In this document: in pieces, positions 36,210 to 47,861 of the stretch
Position numbering within the stretch: the first letter of the stretch is position 1
How the letters are laid out: each line of letters starts with the position of its first letter
Source: Cephalotrichum gorgonifer
Taxonomy: Eukaryota > Ascomycota > Sordariomycetes > Microascales > Microascaceae
Length of the DNA stretch: 64,000 nucleotides
Direction: 5' to 3'
Assembly: GCA_900312665.1 (NCBI GenBank)
Contig: ONZQ02000009.1
Span: forward strand, 1,288,744-1,352,743
Made by a program: the position numbers and the translations under genes
Notes under the pieces: generated by a model
Told to the model about the DNA's origin: nothing
Databases searched by the model: none
Seen by the model: only the letters and a program-made list of their open reading frames with translations

Positions 36210-36896
36210 ATGTCGGGACAGGCAGGGAGGCCCCAGCTGACGCCGCAGCTGTGCTTCTCTTCTGCGACGCTGCGAGGTGAGCCTATCGCCCCTCTCCCCC
36301 TAATTCTACTGGAGCTCTGCGCTCACGCCTCTATCCCCTGGAACCAAGAGCTAACCGCCATGCTTGCTGTAACAGACTTCCTCCGCCTCTCGCGCTCCTC
36401 CCTCGATGACTCCATATCACAACAGCTCAACGCCCTCGTCCGGCCCGCCGGCCAAGGCTTCGACCCCGCCTCCACCTCCCAGCTCGGCCCCCGCCGGCTA
36501 GGCCACATCATCGACTCCCGATCCTGCGCGGCCTTCAAGGAGAAGATCCTCTTCCCGACATGGCAGGCCCGCTCCGACGTGCTAAACTACTGCGCCGTCG
36601 TCGCGACCAGCCCGGACCCGGATGACCCGGACACGACCCTGCGGGAGGCCGAGACAGAGAGGGACAGGCAACGCATCGTGGACGAGCGGCTGGACCCGTA
36701 CTCTGGGCGGTTTTTCCCGAGGGAACCACGTACGGAGATCTTGACGAATCTCATCCGGCAGGAGAGGGCCATAGAGAACATTGTGAGGAGGAGGACGTGG
36801 GCGACGATACAGGAGAGGTGCGGGGAGGGTACGAGTGAGTGGGAGGCCGCGTTCCATGCCTGGGCAAAGAAGAGCTGGGTCCCAAGGGCGAGTTAA
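36210..36896 (+). CDS. MIX23/Cid2 (caffeine-induced death protein 2) family protein
   Basis: Two exons: 36210-36276 and 36376-36896 (99 bp intron, phase 1), 195 residues. Conserved family blocks: PQLTPQLCFSSATLRDFLRL (across the intron), SRSSLDDSISQQLNAL, CAAFKEKILFPTWQARSDVL with NYCAVVATSPDPDDP, ERLDPYSGRFFPREPRTE and IENIVRRRTWATIQERCG. Yeast MIX23 is a mitochondrial intermembrane-space protein linked to import, and S. pombe Cid2 is linked to caffeine tolerance. Which role applies here is inference from family membership. Confidence 0.85.
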   Translation: MSGQAGRPQLTPQLCFSSATLRGEPIAPLPLILLELCAHASIPWNQELTAMLAVTDFLRLSRSSLDDSISQQLNALVRPAGQGFDPASTSQLGPRRLGHIIDSRSCAAFKEKILFPTWQARSDVLNYCAVVATSPDPDDPDTTLREAETERDRQRIVDERLDPYSGRFFPREPRTEILTNLIRQERAIENIVRRRTWATIQERCGEGTSEWEAAFHAWAKKSWVPRAS

Positions 36897-37814
36897 CGGC
36901 CACACGCCTTACATACGCACCGGAAGATGTTATGGATATGCCTGTAAAATGATGTAGCTAGCTAGTGTACGATTATAATATGTAGACGGCCTCGTTTGTC
37001 GATGACGGTAGTTACCGATTCCTCCCGTAGGCGGGGATATTGCCAACCAAGTGTCTTCACTTGGCTCGTGTACTTCTTGTATAATACCGACGATGTCGAC
37101 GCCTGCTCAGGTGGGGGATCACTGGACTGGAGGGGAGACCTTATCAAAGAAAGTGAAATCCACACCCGGTGGAAGCTCAGTTGGCACCAGTCACGTACCA
37201 ACCGGGATTTCTACGGGTATTTCGCCCTGTGAAAATTCCCGATCTGATGGGTCCCACCTTCCTCCGCATTCTTCCCACCCACCTTCCCACTCACCTCCAC
37301 CGCACCTGCCTCGCCTGGCAGCCTTGAGCTTTATCCTAACCTGATACTTTGAAAATCTAATATCCTAATTGGACAGAGCCGAAAACTAAACCTCATTCTT
37401 CCACCTTTTCCTGTCCGCTCCTGCCACTTCGCATCCACCACCCCGCGAAAGGCATATGTGCGCCCTTTTTATCCAAACGTAAGCTGTCCGACCCGCTGCT
37501 CAAACTTTACTAGCCTTGCTTCGACCTCTCCAGAGTAGCCCCCCCCCCGAGTACCTGGCTGCACCCTACAGTACCCCACGGCTCGTGCTCCGGCACCGGC
37601 CACACACACCCAGATCTAGCCACTCCCTCGATGTCCCTTTCTTGAGCCTACAGATTGCTTACTCTTGCATAAACCTCAGCAGCCACCGCCTGCCACTGAT
37701 TCCCGTCACTACCGAGCCTCTCTGTCTCCGGCTTCGTCCACGCCGACAGTCCCCGACACTCCGGTCCTCCCCCGCCAACACCTCTCGAAGTTTTCCCTCC
37801 CACACTCCATCCCC
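36897..37814. other. Intergenic, promoter and C/T-rich leader of NAA15
   Basis: 0.9 kb; 37230-37320 and 37500-37810 are C-rich and pyrimidine-rich as in other leaders of this window. No gene. Confidence 0.5.
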
Positions 37815-40513
37815 ATGCCGCAACCCCTAGCGTCGAAAGAGGCGGCCCTCTTCCGCCAGGTCATCCGCAACTACGAGGACAAGCAGTACAAGCGCGGTAT
37901 CAAGAATGCCGACCTCATCCTTAAGAAGGTGCCCCGCCACGGCGACACAATGGCCATGAAGGCGCTCATCATGAACGCCCAGAACAAGACGGACGATGCC
38001 TTCGCCCTCGCCAAGGAGGCCCTGACGGCCGACATGAAGTCGCACATCTGCTGGCACGTCTACGGGCTGCTCTACCGCTCCGTCAAGAACTTCGAGGAGG
38101 CCATCAAGGCCTACAAGTTCGCCCTCAAGCTCGAGCCCGAGAACAGCCAGATCCAGCGCGACCTCGCCATCCTTCAGGTCCAGATGCGCGACTACCAGGG
38201 CTATGCCCAGAGCCGCGCCAACATGCTCAAGGCCCGCCCCCAGCTCCGCCAGACCTGGACCGCCCTCGCCGTCGCCCACCACCTGGCCGGGGACCTGGTC
38301 GAGGCCGAGAAGGTCCTTACCACCTACGAGGATACTCTGAAGGACAAGAAGCCGTCGCGTTCCGATTACGAGAACTCCGAGGCCGTTATGTACAAGAACA
38401 CCCTTATCGCCGAGCAGGGCGACTACAGCCGCGCCCTCGAGCACCTCGAGTCTGCCGCGAAGCACAACCTGGACCGCCTGGCCGTGCTCGAGGCGCGTGC
38501 CGACTACCTCGCGCGCCTCGGGAGGAACGAGGAGGCCGCGCGCGCGTATCGCGCCCTCGTGGACAGGAACCCCGAGCACCCGGAGTACTACCAGGGACTC
38601 CTGTCGACCTCTGGTGTCGCCGCCGACGACTTTGCCGCCCGGAAAGCCATCTTCGACGAGTATGCGGCGAAGTATCCGCGCTGCGATGCCGCCAAGAGGC
38701 TTCCTCTTGACTTCCTCCAAGGTACAATCTTTTCCCTGCCCCGCTTGGGCGCAACCGTACCGTTCTTAAGATCCCTTACTTACCTGTCTATCTAGGCGAA
38801 ACCTTTGCGGATGCCGCCAAGACCTACCTCGCCTTCATGCTTGACAAGGGCATTCCGTCGACGTTCCACAACGTGAAGCACCTGTACTCGGATTCCTCGA
38901 AGAAGGACATCCTCGCCTCGATAGTCTCGGAATACCTCGACTCCCACTCCAAGAACGGCACCAACGGCGCCACCAACGGCGACGAATCGAAGGGAGAGGC
39001 GGCGGCCCTCTACTACCTCGCTCAGCACTACAACTACCACCTCAGCCGTGACCTCCCCAAGGCGTTGGAGTACGTCGAGAAGGCGATCGAGCGGATACCG
39101 AACAGCGTCGACTTCACCATGACCAAGGCGCGGATATGGAAGCACATGGGCAACCTCCCCAAGGCGGCCGCGGTGATGGACGAGGCGCGGGCTCTTGACA
39201 CGCGGGACCGGTATATCAACACCAAGGCGGCCAAGTACCAGCTCCGCGCCGACGAGACCGAAAAGGCCCTCAAGACCATGGCGCTCTTCACACGCGCGGA
39301 TTCTCCGGGTGGTCCCCTTTCGGACCTCCTCGACATGCAGTGCCTGTGGTTCCTCACCGAGGACGGCGAGTCGCACGCGCGGCAGGGCAACACGGCCATG
39401 GCGCTGAAGCGGTTCCATCAGGTCCACGACATCTTCGACGTGTGGAACGACGACCAGTTCGACTTCCACTCTTTTGTGCTCCGGAAGGGCCAGGTCCGCG
39501 CGTACGTCGACATGATCCGGTGGGAGGACAGGCTGCACGAGCACCCCTTCTACTCGCGGGCCGCCCTAGACGCCGTTCGGGTTTATCTCGGGATGCACGA
39601 CAAGCGGGGCTCGGCGAATGGCGCTAATGGCGGGGCAGCAGGTGAGAATGAGGAACAGGAGAAGAAGAAGGCGGCGAGGAAGGCCAAGAAGGAGCAGCAG
39701 CGGATGGAGAGGGAGGCGGCCGAGCAGAGCGCGAAGCAGGATCCTAACAAACCTGTGCCCGCGGCCGCGGCCGACGCGAAGAAGGTGGACGAGGATCCTC
39801 ACGGTCTGAAGCTCGCGGCTACGACGGACCCCTTGAAGGATGCGCTGAAGTTCGTGGAGCCGCTGTTGCAGTTCAGCCCGAAGAACCTGGCGGCGCAGTT
39901 GGCTGGGTTTGACGTGCATATTCGACGCGGTAAGTTCCTGGCCCTACTGACAAACCTCGTACCCCCCTGTTCCCCTTGTTCCCCACTATCCACCCATCAA
40001 CCTCACCTCCTACACGATGTTGTGCTTTACCGTCGTCCATAGCTGGGTCTAACATATTTCACAGAGAAATACCTCCTCGCGCTGCGCTGCCTCAATGCCG
40101 CCATCGCCCTCGCTCCCACAGATCCCAAGGTCCACGAGCGGACCGTCCAGTTCCGCCACGTCGTGGCCCCCACGCTCGCCTCCCTCCCCCCCGCGGCCGC
40201 GGAGGTCCTGAAGAGCGAGTTCCCCGCGCTGGCGGAGTCCTCGCCCGCGGAGCTGCAGAAGTTCAACGACGAGTTCCTGGAGGCGAACAAGAAGTCGCCG
40301 CGGCACGTGCACGCGGGGATCCGCGCGCGGAAGTTGCTCGGAGGGGACAAGGCGGAGTGCGAGAGCAAGCTTGTGGCCCTGGCGGGGCAGGAGGGGCTGG
40401 AGCTCGGGGATGCGTATGAGGTGCTCGAGACGCTGAGGGGGTGGGGGAGTGAGACGGGGGGGTTCTTGGAAGTGGTTAAGGGGAGGTGGCCTGAGGCTTC
40501 GGGGTTTGCGTGA
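37815..40513 (+). CDS. N-terminal acetyltransferase A auxiliary subunit (NAA15/Nat1)
   Basis: TPR scaffold that binds the catalytic Naa10 subunit and docks NatA on the ribosome for co-translational N-terminal acetylation. Three exons: 37815-38721, 38796-39929 and 40065-40513; phases join, about 829 residues, normal length. Seen in order: SKEAALFRQVIRNYEDKQYK, the conserved MKALIMNAQNKTDDAFALAK, serial TPR helices (HICWHVYGLLYRSVKNFEEA), the central LYYLAQHYNYHLSRDLPKAL, WNDDQFDFHSFVLRKGQVRAY, a Lys/Glu-rich insert (EEQEKKKAARKAKKEQQRME) that is typical of Nat1, and a C-terminal helical repeat. The ATG is preceded by CCCC and matches the family N-terminus. Confidence 0.96.
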
Positions 40514-42158
40514 GGGGTGTGTGTGCTCGGATAGAGGATGTCTGTGAGGTCTGAGACAGGGAAGAGGATGAATGGGGCTGGGAGGGTTACATAAGAAGCA
40601 TTTCAAGGTGGTTTGGCTTGGCTCCCGGAGTTTATCGAGAGGCGACGGGGTAGTTGTTGAATTGCTTGTGGCTAGCTGGATAGAAAGTGTGTTTTCTCTC
40701 CGGGCTATTTTCTTACCCGGCTATGTTTCTTCGCCTTTTATGGGCCGAGGACTTGTTGGGGATGGATGGTGCCCAGGGAAGAGCGACGAAAGAGGAAAGG
40801 CACAAAGGGTAAGGGGGTATGGAAAACGAAATAGATGGGAGATGAATGAAGAATGAAAATGTGAAAATCTCTCTTTTAGGTTATTGGGAATGATAGGGGA
40901 GGTGGGAGAAGTGAGGTTGATGCCTGTTTCTAGGTCCACGGGGATATACTTGTGGGATATATGGTTGAGGAAGCGCATGTGTCATTGCCATGTGCTGATC
41001 CTGGAAGTAAAATAATCCCCGTAAGGGAACTAGGTCTGTGAATGTGAACTAGCTTAGGCGGACGAACGAGTTACTCAGTCTCGCAGGCAACTGTGAACTG
41101 AGGCGACGGAATGCACAAGTTGGAACTGGTATATGAAGGCTATCACGGATAGGTCTCGGATACAGACTTATACGAAGCCCAGTGTTGATGGTTGAGGAGT
41201 TTGATACAGTTGAGGACTTGTTTGGGGATGTAGAACTACCACAGGAGCAAAGGGCGTTTTCAGGATCGATACCTTGGCGGGATTAAGCCCACAGGTCCCC
41301 CGAAGCCCAGACACGAACTGCGAAGTAGGGCCAGAATAGGGATTATCGTATCGGTCGTAGAAGGGTCGCAGAAGGCATGAGTCACGACGTATAGCTCTAT
41401 GGCCTTGAGATGAGACTGGGCGGCCTTGTACTACGGCACGGCCCAGTGTATAAGCCATTTCCCGAGTTGTTTAAGAGGGGGCCTTTGTATGGGTAACTGA
41501 CAGCAGGTCCTTGTAGGTACTCTCCCTTGTCAGGCCCCTCGTCCGAAATCGATACCTTGATAATATTCTGCTCGACGCGATGAGAGGGTTCTTCATTTTA
41601 CCCACTTATACCAAAGAATACCTATACACCTGTATGGGAAAAGAGGTATCTACGTGCGCCGCGCCTTACATTATATATATCCTACCCGGCCAAGTATAAC
41701 ATGAACGCGGAGGTGGTGGGGGACTTATAATACCCCCACATAGGTCCGGCCGAGTGGCTGCATGAACCTCCCAGAGACATGTAGTGTGTGTGATGATATT
41801 AGATCACATGCAGGGTGCCGCCCAACGTGCAGGGAGCTTCACGGGCCGCGCCTAGGTCGGCAAGATGCAAGTGTTATACAACCTGTTGGCTCGGCCGTTT
41901 GCTTCAAAGGAGGGTTACATGCGGGGTTCCTGGTTAAGATAAGGCCTACAAGGGTTTTCCCCATTTACCCGCCCCTTCGCTGGGTTGGTATTCCTCCCCT
42001 TTTTATTCTCCTCCATGGTAGGTTCTTGAGTGGATCGTGGCACTACAATCATCCTATAATCGACTCCAGCGTGGCTCAAAGAGGACTCTTTGCCGCGCTC
42101 TCGCCCGATACTAGCTCCTTCGCGGTAGAGACGATATCACCCTGCTCATGCATCTAAA
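40514..42158. other. Intergenic, NAA15 3' flank and membrane-protein promoter
   Basis: About 1.6 kb with no supported gene. AT-rich and containing TATATATA at about 41671-41680. Confidence 0.45.
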
Positions 42159-43437
42159 ATGCTGCAGCCATCTCTAAATCACGTTTTCTGGGTCCAGATA
42201 CTACTCTATGCCGCGGTGGCAGTATTAGAGAGTGACGATGTGATCGGCTTCTACGTGGACGGCACTACCAGTAAGCCCCTGCTACTACCATGGACTTCTC
42301 CTTTATGGCTCTAGGTTCCGCCTAACCCCCCCTCTTCCCTCTACCAGCTTTTACGGCCAAATGCTTCAGGAACGGCGGCGGCGAGCCACTGCCCGGGCCC
42401 GGGTGCCTGACGCTCGGGGAGGGCGTGACCACAAGGAATGTGGGTTTGCGGTGTATGACTGGCCGCGTAGGCCCGTCACTCGTCTACCAAGAATTAGCTG
42501 GCAGTAATGGCATGACGGCGACAGGCACAGAGACCGCCAAATGGTAACGCTGCTCATCTTCAACTGCCAGGCACAGTTTGTGATTGTGGTGTGCTAACTC
42601 ACTCTTCTCTCCCCTAGCGAGTGTATTAGTCTTACGGTCTATGACCGCCCACCAAATATAGGATCCCCAGAGACGACTATCACGTGTGCTGGGGAGGTAG
42701 GCGTGCCGAAAGAGGCACGCACGCTGTATCGTGCCCTTTCCGTGTCCACTACCAGCACAGATGGTATGTATTTCCCACATTCTGTGCCCTAGATCGATAA
42801 AAAAGTACTGACGGCGGGTTACCTGATAGTCATAGCTTCGTTCTCTACCGAGTCGTCGGCCAGTCACCCCACTGACGGCGATATCAATGATGTAGACTCG
42901 GAGCCCGACAGCAACAAAGGCGTCATAGCCGGGGCTGTCGTCGGGTCCATTGCTGGCATATGTCTCCTGGTTGGCACGTTCTTCATGGGCCAGCGTATTG
43001 CTCGCCGAAGATACGCGGCGGAAGTGGCGCAGGGTATGCGGGGACATGGGCAGGGGCAGGGTGGGGGAGATTCCGGGGTACGCAGCGCGTGGCCTGCGGA
43101 GCTGGGCGACGAGAAGCCGTCTGCTGCGCTCTGGGCGAAATTGCAGGGTGTCTTTGGGCGGTCTAGGTTTGGTGGGCCGTTGCAACCCCCCGCTGAGTTG
43201 GAGAGCCGCCCTGTCGAGGTGCTTGATGGACGGGTGTATGAGCTGCCTGGGCAGTATACGCCCGGGGAACTGGGGGTATACGAGGGAGCTGCGGTACCTG
43301 GGGCTACGAAAGAAAGCGTCACCTCTGTCGGTGATACTCCTACGGTCGGCACACCAAAGCCGCCAGATACTGCAGGGGGAAGCACTCCGAACCCTGGCAC
43401 TACAAGTTCCGAAACCACAAAGCCTGCGAACGAGTAG
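42159..43437 (+). CDS. Secreted-topology single-pass membrane protein with Cys-containing ectodomain
   Basis: Hypothetical protein assembled from four exons: 42159-42270, 42348-42543, 42618-42763 and 42830-43437, 353 residues, phases 1-0-1 consistent throughout. The N-terminus (NHVFWVQILLYAAVAVL) is a plausible signal peptide. The ectodomain of about 150 residues has Cys in AKCFRNG, GPGCLTL, LRCMTG, CECISL and TTCAGE-like positions (ITCAGE), followed by a Ser/Thr-rich stalk. A clear membrane helix (GVIAGAVVGSIAGICLLVGT, about 182-204) is followed by a basic stop-transfer (RIARRRY) and a ~145-residue Pro/Gly/Thr-rich cytoplasmic tail. The layout resembles fungal Mid2/WSC-type surface sensors, but no WSC domain is recognisable. 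Function unknown. Confidence 0.7.
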
Positions 43438-44585
43438 CATGCCCAGGATATATATCGGCTAGGGGAAATGATGTTGAATAGTCTTGGGATCGGTAGTTTC
43501 GAATAGTATAGCAGAGCGGGACCACTCTTTCTTTCTGAGCCGCCGTGTTCGAGAGTCTATATAATACTTAATATATCTTTGTTTACTCTATGATCCACGC
43601 CTAATTGACCCGTAGGCAAAATCTGGCTAGCTTGTGCCTTGTACTGGTAATGCCACGTCTCTCATGCTATTACACTGTGTTATTATAGATCAATATATCT
43701 TAATTTCTTAAGGTGGGCACCGTGGCGGGGAAGTGAGATAATTTTGAACTCCTTCTTCAACCACCTCCGTATAGAAGAGTGCACTTCGAGGACCGGACCT
43801 GTGCCTGTGTTCAGAAGGGACTGCACATGCTCAAGTACCCGTAATATCACAAGCACACTCGTGGCTGAAATATACTTATACCCTTAAGCGCCACTACCGT
43901 TATCAGCTGCAAGGTCCCGTTCGTATGGAGGAGAACAGAGTCTGACGGGTGTCTCGGCCTAGGGAACTTCTCTTCATGATTGTCATTCCGGCTTGGTTGC
44001 CCAACACAGCTTTCAATACTAGATCTTTTAGTCTGCGCGGCCAATACATGTGCGCTTGTCACCTTTTAGTAGAAGTCTCTTCGACACTTACACTCGGCCC
44101 CCCTTAGCTCCCCGGGGACGGGACGACTCAGCTCGGTGTGAGAAGCGCCGGCATTGATTGCTTCAGCTTACTAATGTAACTATAATTACAATAATCTTGT
44201 TGTATGGTTCAATGCTTACTTTAAACTAGAACCCCAGTCTTACCTCGAGAATTTGTCGCTTAGTGTTGAATTTACCCTATCCCGGATACCCTGTCATCGA
44301 CGCAGAGACTCGTTCGGCTGTATGGACATGGGCCATTACACTGGGACATATCCCGCATGTGTGCGCATTGGATTACCTGAACGTACGTCCAGTCCATGCC
44401 GTGGTTTGTATGGTGCCTACACTGCATACACACTCTCTCGCATACACATAGACACTCAGTCTTGCATATACATATGCCTATACGAGTATAGATATTCCCC
44501 ATACTCCGGTGGAGGATGCCGATGCTCATGCTAGCGTCCCGATAGCAACCACTGATATGGATACTCCGCGTCTTCCAATTGTCTT
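43438..44585. other. Intergenic, AT-rich
   Basis: About 1.15 kb, AT-rich with several ATA-rich patches (43555-43580, 43680-43710). No coding region is recognised. Confidence 0.45.
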
Positions 44586-45498
44586 TCACGCCACAACCCC
44601 CTTTCTCAAAAACACTCGCGCTAATCCCGCTATGGTCTCCAGCTCGCTGCTGCTCTCGCCCAGGTTGTCCTTCAAGACGCTTGCAACATGGCTGAAGGTC
44701 TGCCACACCTCGATATACCGGTTGTGCGTGTTATCGTCGGTGCCGCTCGACTTCAGCGCAAACCTCATCTGCTCCTTCTCCCGCACATTATCCAGGTCCT
44801 CCATCCTGATCGCCACAGACGGGTCCTTTGGTGTCTTGTCGTCTGGGTCATTCGTGTAGAGCACGCCCAGCCTAACGCACTCGATGATAAGCGCCGCCAG
44901 TCCCGCCGCGAGCGCCGTCGCCACCGAGCTGCCCGTGTGCGCCTCGAACTCGCGGAACCGCGCGAGCTCCTCGCCCGGTCCGCCGTCGTCCAGGACGACC
45001 TCGTGGCCCGAGAAGAGGAAGTCCAGCTTGTGCAGGTCGCCGACCGTCTCGAGCGCGCCGCCCGTGGACCGCGCGGCGCCGATCCGGAAGCTGTTCCCGT
45101 TGCTGGCGGGCGGGTACGTGCGGTCCGAGGACTGGCCCTGGTCGCTCGCCGCGCAGAACATGCGGATGTTGTGCTCGTTGAGCGCCGCGCCGATGGCGGA
45201 GTCCAGGGCATACTTGGCGGCGGTTTCTGGCGGGGCACCGTCGTCCACGACATGGAGATGATGTGGACACCGAGCTTTGTTGCGTATTCAATGGCCTTTT
45301 CCCAGTATTCCGTCAGATGGGGAGAGGAGATAGAATATGGGGGTAAAGCGGACCATTGCGGCCCCGGGAGGAAGGTCTTACCTCTATCGCACTCTTAGGG
45401 TCTATCTGTGCGGTCGTGGACCCTTCGACGCGGAAAGTCTGCAGCTTGATGGCGTGTATGACTGCGCTGGGACCCCCGTAGAAGCCGCCTACTATCAC
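44586..45498 (-). pseudogene. Subtilisin-like (S8) serine protease fragment, frameshifted
   Basis: Reads as part of a fungal S8 domain: QIDPKSAIE (45498-45382), an 86 bp intron, then AIEYATKLGVHIISMSWT (from 45295). The frame then breaks at about 45250, and VDDGAPPETAAKYALDSAIG continues in another frame to MFCAASDQGQSS, the serine box HTGSSVATALAAGLAALI and a tail ending at 44586. The regions that should carry the catalytic Asp and His are missing upstream; the upstream sequence runs into a stop within ~35 bp. With a frameshift and two absent catalytic residues this is most likely a relic. A small chance remains that it is an artefact of a 7 bp error plus unrecognised upstream exons. Confidence 0.72.
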
Positions 45499-45645
45499 AA
45501 CGCCGATAGGTATGTAACACTATATTTACCGCATTAGTGGCCAGCCCCGGCGGGCCTCTGGGTCTGGCGCCGGCCCTCTGATTTCACATGGATATGGGGA
45601 CAGACCTTCCTTGCCACTAACTTCCTTCGCAATAGTATCGCCCAC

Positions 45646-46029
45646 ATGATCGAGTCTCATGATTCGTCGGTAAAGGAATCCTCCGGCCCACGGAAGAGGG
45701 GCCAATCGGCGGGTTGGGCCTTCTGCGAATGCTGCCTTGCTTTCATAACGGGCGTGTACTTCAACTGCGCGGTCTGCGGCGACATCAAGCTCTGCTTCAA
45801 GTGTTACAAATCCAAGTCGTCCATTCACCCCCACCACGAGTTTAACGACGCCGGCTACGAGTGGGACTCGGACGACACGGTGTCGGAGAAGGCTGAGTCT
45901 GAGGATGGCAGTGGGCTTGATAGTGAGGACGCTGAACCAGTCATAGAGTTCGACGACGAAATTGTGGGTGAGGATGACCCGGAGACAGAGGAGGCTTTGC
46001 CAGCTGGGGGCGGGATCCCTTCTGCGTGA
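45646..46029 (+). CDS. ZZ-type zinc-finger domain protein (small or partial)
   Basis: 127-residue ORF whose middle is a ZZ finger: WAFCECCLAFITGVYFNCAV, then CGDIKLCFKCY and HPHHEFNDAGYEW. It supplies the cysteine pairs and the histidines expected for two zinc ions. The C-terminus is a 45-residue acidic tail. The frame is open upstream to about 45590, so an earlier exon is possible. ZZ domains often form the C-terminus of larger fungal ankyrin/NLR-type proteins, so this may be a fragment of one. It lies head-to-head with the broken S8 gene. Function not inferred. Confidence 0.55.
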   Translation: MIESHDSSVKESSGPRKRGQSAGWAFCECCLAFITGVYFNCAVCGDIKLCFKCYKSKSSIHPHHEFNDAGYEWDSDDTVSEKAESEDGSGLDSEDAEPVIEFDDEIVGEDDPETEEALPAGGGIPSA

Positions 46030-46712
46030 GATGCATTCGAAAGTCTTCTCCACGTAAGGAAAGGGGGAAGGGAAGGGGAGGCTAGGGGTCCGCAGATAGT
46101 CTACTATTCACCCGCTATGTTTTTATGTTTACTCTCGGATACGCTCGTTAACGCTGCGAGCTCGTCGGGTCGAACGTCCACTACAATCTTCCGTCCTCCG
46201 TAGTAAATCCCCATAACAGGACTTGGGATGATACGAAACCTCGCTGAGGTATTTCTTTTAGGGGCGGCTGGTCTCCAGCTGGGTCTAATGATGCTTGACG
46301 GCAGCTTCATCCGAATCTGTTACCTAACAAGTCTCCACATTTCTCATATTGTGACACGGATTTCCACTGCCGCGCTCCGTATCCGCAGGCCGTATCCATC
46401 GCGCTAGAGATCCGAGACAGCTTGACGCCTCTTCCGCTCCACTAAGACCGGTGAATTTTCTATAGTACGACTTTCAATTGCTGTTACAGGACGTCATGGT
46501 CATGAAGAACGCCAGGTACGTACATGTATTTGGTAACTAATAAAAATTAGGTCCGCGGAAGAAAGAGAAGAATATCGTACAAACCCGGGGTTCTCCCCCT
46601 TCTTCCTGCTCTTTCCGTTTTTCTTTTATTCTACCTAGGGGATGTCGCTGCTTGATCGCAGCAGAACCAGATATTACTTTGTCTCCCATCCCCTTCCCAC
46701 TCCGACGCCGCC
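46030..46712. other. Intergenic, aquaporin promoter side
   Basis: About 0.7 kb without a supported gene; a C/T-rich stretch (46590-46640) precedes the aquaporin start. Confidence 0.45.
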
Positions 46713-47861
46713 ATGAAAGACGAATACGGGACGTCCGACCACAGCTCGGACGAGCACACCGACGGCACACTCGACACGGCGGTCGTCAAGACGCCCGATG
46801 TCCCCTTTCCACGCGGCACCACCCCGGCAGAGGCCCTCCGACGCCCCTGGTACGTGGACCACGGATATCTGTTGGGCGGCTGGACGGACGGGGACGTATG
46901 GAGATCAGCAGTGCGTTACAAAAAAAAAACAAGACTTATGAATAAAACATCAGCGTTTCTCCTTGAATACTCACCCTTAGTACGTGTCCGGTAATAGATC
47001 CTCGAGGCGTTCGGGACGGCTTTCTACGTATACGTGTCCGGAAACATCTCGGCTACCCTGGCCAGCTACGGCATTAGGCAGACGGGCGCCTATACCGGGA
47101 TCGGCAACATGGCTCTCCTCTCCCTCTTTATATACGCGACCTCCTCTTCGACTGGGGGACATCTTAATCCTCTCGTGACCTTCTCCGCCATCTTTGCCGG
47201 TGTCCTCCCTGTGTCCAAAGGTTCGAGAATGATACAGCCGTTATTCTGTTTTATCGGAGATGTTGCATACTGACACTCTCTGAAGGAATTTTATACCTCC
47301 TCGGCCAGGCGCTCGGTGGTGCATTAGGCGGTGGGGTATTAACCGGCGTATACGGCAACGGCCTCTCTATACAGTAAGAGACTACCATTACCTCACCAAG
47401 ACACCCACCGATCACTAACATCTAGCGACAGAGTCCGCGGAAGCGGCTGCTACTACGACCCGTCCGTAATCTCCTCCGGCCAGGTCTTCCTCAACGAACT
47501 CTTCGCCTCGCTCGCGTACCTCTTCCTATCCTACGGCGTCGGCCTCGACCCCAAGCAGGGCCTCCTCTTCGGACCCCGCCTGGCGCCCCTCCTCGCGGGC
47601 AGCTGCCTGGGCCTCGTAACGTTCGCCACGAGCGGGGCCCTCCCCGGCTATACCGGGGCGCAGATGAATCCTGCCAGGTGCTTCGGGTTCGGCATCGCGA
47701 GGCGGGACATGTCGGGGCAATGGATCTGGTGGTTCGCGCCCGCGGCGGCGGGACTGGTGCTGGCTTTCTTGTTTAATTTTGCGCCGCTGCATGGTGGTGA
47801 GAAGGATGCGGGGGGGAGAAGGCATGTGAAGCCCTCGGGTAGAAAGCTTGGCAGTGCTTGA
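46713..47861 (+). CDS. X-intrinsic-protein (XIP) type aquaporin
   Basis: MIP-family channel for water or small uncharged solutes in a membrane. Four exons: 46713-46910, 46998-47220, 47286-47373 and 47426 (or 47432)-47861; about 314 (312) residues. The two acceptors for exon 4 are 6 nt apart and both in frame. The CTAAC branch spacing favours 47432. The first selectivity loop has NPL instead of NPA (GGHLNPLVTF, Asn about 123) and the second has MNPARCFGFG (Asn about 251). The Cys straight after NPAR is the XIP hallmark. Six membrane helices are visible, e.g. ILEAFGTAFYVYVSG, GILYLLGQALGGALGGGVL and QWIWWFAPAAAGLVLAFLF. The soluble N-terminus (~60 residues) is acidic. Confidence 0.88.

Noticed and set aside
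37827..38720. 297-codon minus-strand frame opposite NAA15
   Set aside because: Same codon-bias shadow effect; the product is Leu/Val/Gly-rich with no family, and NAA15 is clear on the other strand.
42484..43440. 318-codon minus-strand frame over the membrane protein
   Set aside because: No family or targeting features, whereas the plus-strand spliced model gives signal peptide, TM helix and consistent phases.
45337..45537. Plus-strand ORF overlapping the S8 relic 5' part
   Set aside because: The minus-strand reading joins in frame across an intron to a recognisable S8 segment; the plus-strand product has no family.
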